Origin: Planctomycetales bacterium
GTDB lineage: Bacteria > Planctomycetota > Planctomycetia > Planctomycetales > Planctomycetaceae
Length of the DNA: 6,179 nucleotides
Reading direction: 5' to 3'
Assembly: GCA_020050375.1 (NCBI GenBank)
Contig: JAGVKR010000429.1
Span: forward strand, 1-6,179
The notes under the pieces are model-generated. The model worked only from the letters and a program-made list of their open reading frames with translations, was not told the DNA's origin and made no database searches. Shown piece by piece: positions 5,219-6,179 of this stretch. Made by a program: the position numbers and the translations under genes. Every line of letters starts with the position of its first letter. The stretch's first letter is position 1.

Positions 5219-6179
5219 TCACACCGGGCGTAGCATCAGCATGCCCAGTGGCGGGATGCGGACCGAGATGCTTTGCGGGTGCCCGTGCATCGGGATCGGC
5301 TCGCTGTAGGTTCCGCCGAGGTTGCCGATGTTGCCTCCACCGTAGATCTCGGCGTCGCTGTTGATCAGCTCGGTGTAGTAACCCGGTTTGGGAACTCCCA
5401 ACCGATAATGATCGCGGGGGACCGGCGTGAAGTTGAGCGCGACGACGGCAAAATCGTTGCGGTTCTTCGCATAGCGCAGGTAAGCGTAGACGCTGTTGGC
5501 GGCGTCGTCGCACTGAATCCAGGCGAAGCCTTCGGGCGACGTGTCGAGCTCGTGCAGCGCGCCGTGCGTCTTGTAGACCTCGTTCAGATCGCAGACGAAA
5601 CGGCGAATTCCGTCGTGAAAGCGGTGCCCCAGAAGAGCCCAGTCGAGCTCCTGGTCGTGGTTCCATTCATGCCACTGCCCGATCTCGCCCCCCATGAACA
5701 GCAGCTTCTTGCCCGGCATCGTGTATTGATAACCGTACAGCAGCCGCAGGTTGGCGAACTTCTGCCAATGATCGCCGGGCATCTGCGAGAGCAGAGCCCG
5801 CTTGCCGTGAACGACTTCGTCATGTGACAGGGGGAGAATGAAATTCTCGGTGAAGGCGTAAACCATGCGGAACGACAATTCGTTCTGATGGTACTTGCGA
5901 TGCACTGCGTCGCGCTGTTGATAGCGGAGGGTGTCGTTCATCCACCCCATGTCCCACTTCATCGTGAAGCCCAGCCCGCCGGTGTAGACGGGGCGCGACA
6001 CGCCTCCCCAGGCGGTCGATTCTTCGGCAACCGTCATCGTGCCGGGGAACTCGCCGTGCATCACCGTGTTCATGTCTTTGAGGAATTGCACGGCCTCAAG
6101 GTTCTCGCGACCGCCAAACCGATTGGGGATCCATTCGCCCGGCTTGCGCGAGTAGTCGAGGTAGAGCATCGAAGCCACC
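5219..6179 (-). CDS. glgB: 1,4-alpha-glucan branching enzyme, C-terminal part (N-terminus beyond window edge)
   Basis: The visible 319 residues are the second half of GlgB, the cytoplasmic GH13 enzyme that cuts alpha-1,4 links in glycogen and re-attaches the chain as an alpha-1,6 branch. The fragment starts [19 protein letters not shown], which in E. coli GlgB follows the nucleophile Asp by one residue (D405-A406-V407), so that codon should lie at 6182-6184, just outside. The catalytic acid is E52 of the fragment (AEEST), equivalent to E458, and the transition-state Asp is D120 ([10 protein letters not shown]), equivalent to D526. The spacing agrees with E. coli from memory without gaps to that point. 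FPGKK-type [11 protein letters not shown] (155-165), EWNHD (171-175) and NFTPVPR (249-255) follow, and a beta-rich C domain ends at LMLRPV. No frameshift or missing residue is seen. The gene ends tail to tail with the YycJ-type gene; other glg genes are not in the window. Confidence 0.97.
   Translation of the reverse strand, partial: VASMLYLDYSRKPGEWIPNRFGGRENLEAVQFLKDMNTVMHGEFPGTMTVAEESTAWGGVSRPVYTGGLGFTMKWDMGWMNDTLRYQQRDAVHRKYHQNELSFRMVYAFTENFILPLSHDEVVHGKRALLSQMPGDHWQKFANLRLLYGYQYTMPGKKLLFMGGEIGQWHEWNHDQELDWALLGHRFHDGIRRFVCDLNEVYKTHGALHELDTSPEGFAWIQCDDAANSVYAYLRYAKNRNDFAVVALNFTPVPRDHYRLGVPKPGYYTELINSDAEIYGGGNIGNLGGTYSEPIPMHGHPQSISVRIPPLGMLMLRPV

Noticed and set aside
4905..5666. Open frame of 253 codons on the minus strand
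   Set aside because: It spans the ends of two real genes in a wrong frame, and the Arg/Pro/Ala-rich translation is typical of a shadow.
1..6179. CRISPR array, tRNA, rRNA or insertion sequence
   Set aside because: No regular long repeats, cloverleaf-like segments, transposase frames or paired terminal repeats were found.

Overview
The window most likely comes from a planctomycete, or a close relative in the PVC group. The main evidence is a large secreted protein combining a cytochrome-like N-terminus, a bacterial Ig-like segment, DUF1549 and DUF1553, an architecture that is greatly expanded in Planctomycetes. The DNA is moderately to strongly GC-rich: 60-base lines counted by hand range from 48% to 72% G+C. 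No rRNA, tRNA, CRISPR array, transposase or integrase was seen.

Layout from left to right: (1) On the minus strand at 1-575 lies a two-gene toxin-antitoxin-like operon. A DUF433 antitoxin-type gene overlaps by one base (TGATG) a DUF5615 PIN-like gene that runs off the left edge. A short upstream region with a 12-bp palindrome may be the operator. (2) Also on the minus strand at 640-2922 is the 760-residue DUF1549/DUF1553 protein with a signal peptide. (3) Divergent from it, at 3077-3859 on the plus strand, is a DUF3800 protein, probably an RNase H-like nuclease. (4) A 93-bp convergent gap carries a candidate hairpin terminator, followed by a small DUF493 (YbeD-like) gene on the minus strand at 3953-4237. 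(5) A 120-bp divergent region holds a perfect TATAAT for the DUF493 gene and four tandem heptamers in front of the next gene. (6) At 4358-5215 on the plus strand is a YycJ/WalJ-type metallo-beta-lactamase-fold exonuclease. (7) Convergent with it and only 3 bp away is the C-terminal part of glycogen branching enzyme GlgB on the minus strand, running off the right edge.

The genes do not form one pathway. The right half (DUF493, YycJ, GlgB) looks like housekeeping core genome with high GC. The left half mixes a lineage-typical planctomycete gene with accessory-type genes (DUF433/DUF5615 and DUF3800) whose sampled GC is lower. No clear new multi-gene system is visible. The items most worth a second look are the variant DUF5615 active site, the coupled toxin-antitoxin operon, the stand-alone DUF3800 gene, the orphan DUF1549/DUF1553 gene and the heptamer repeat.
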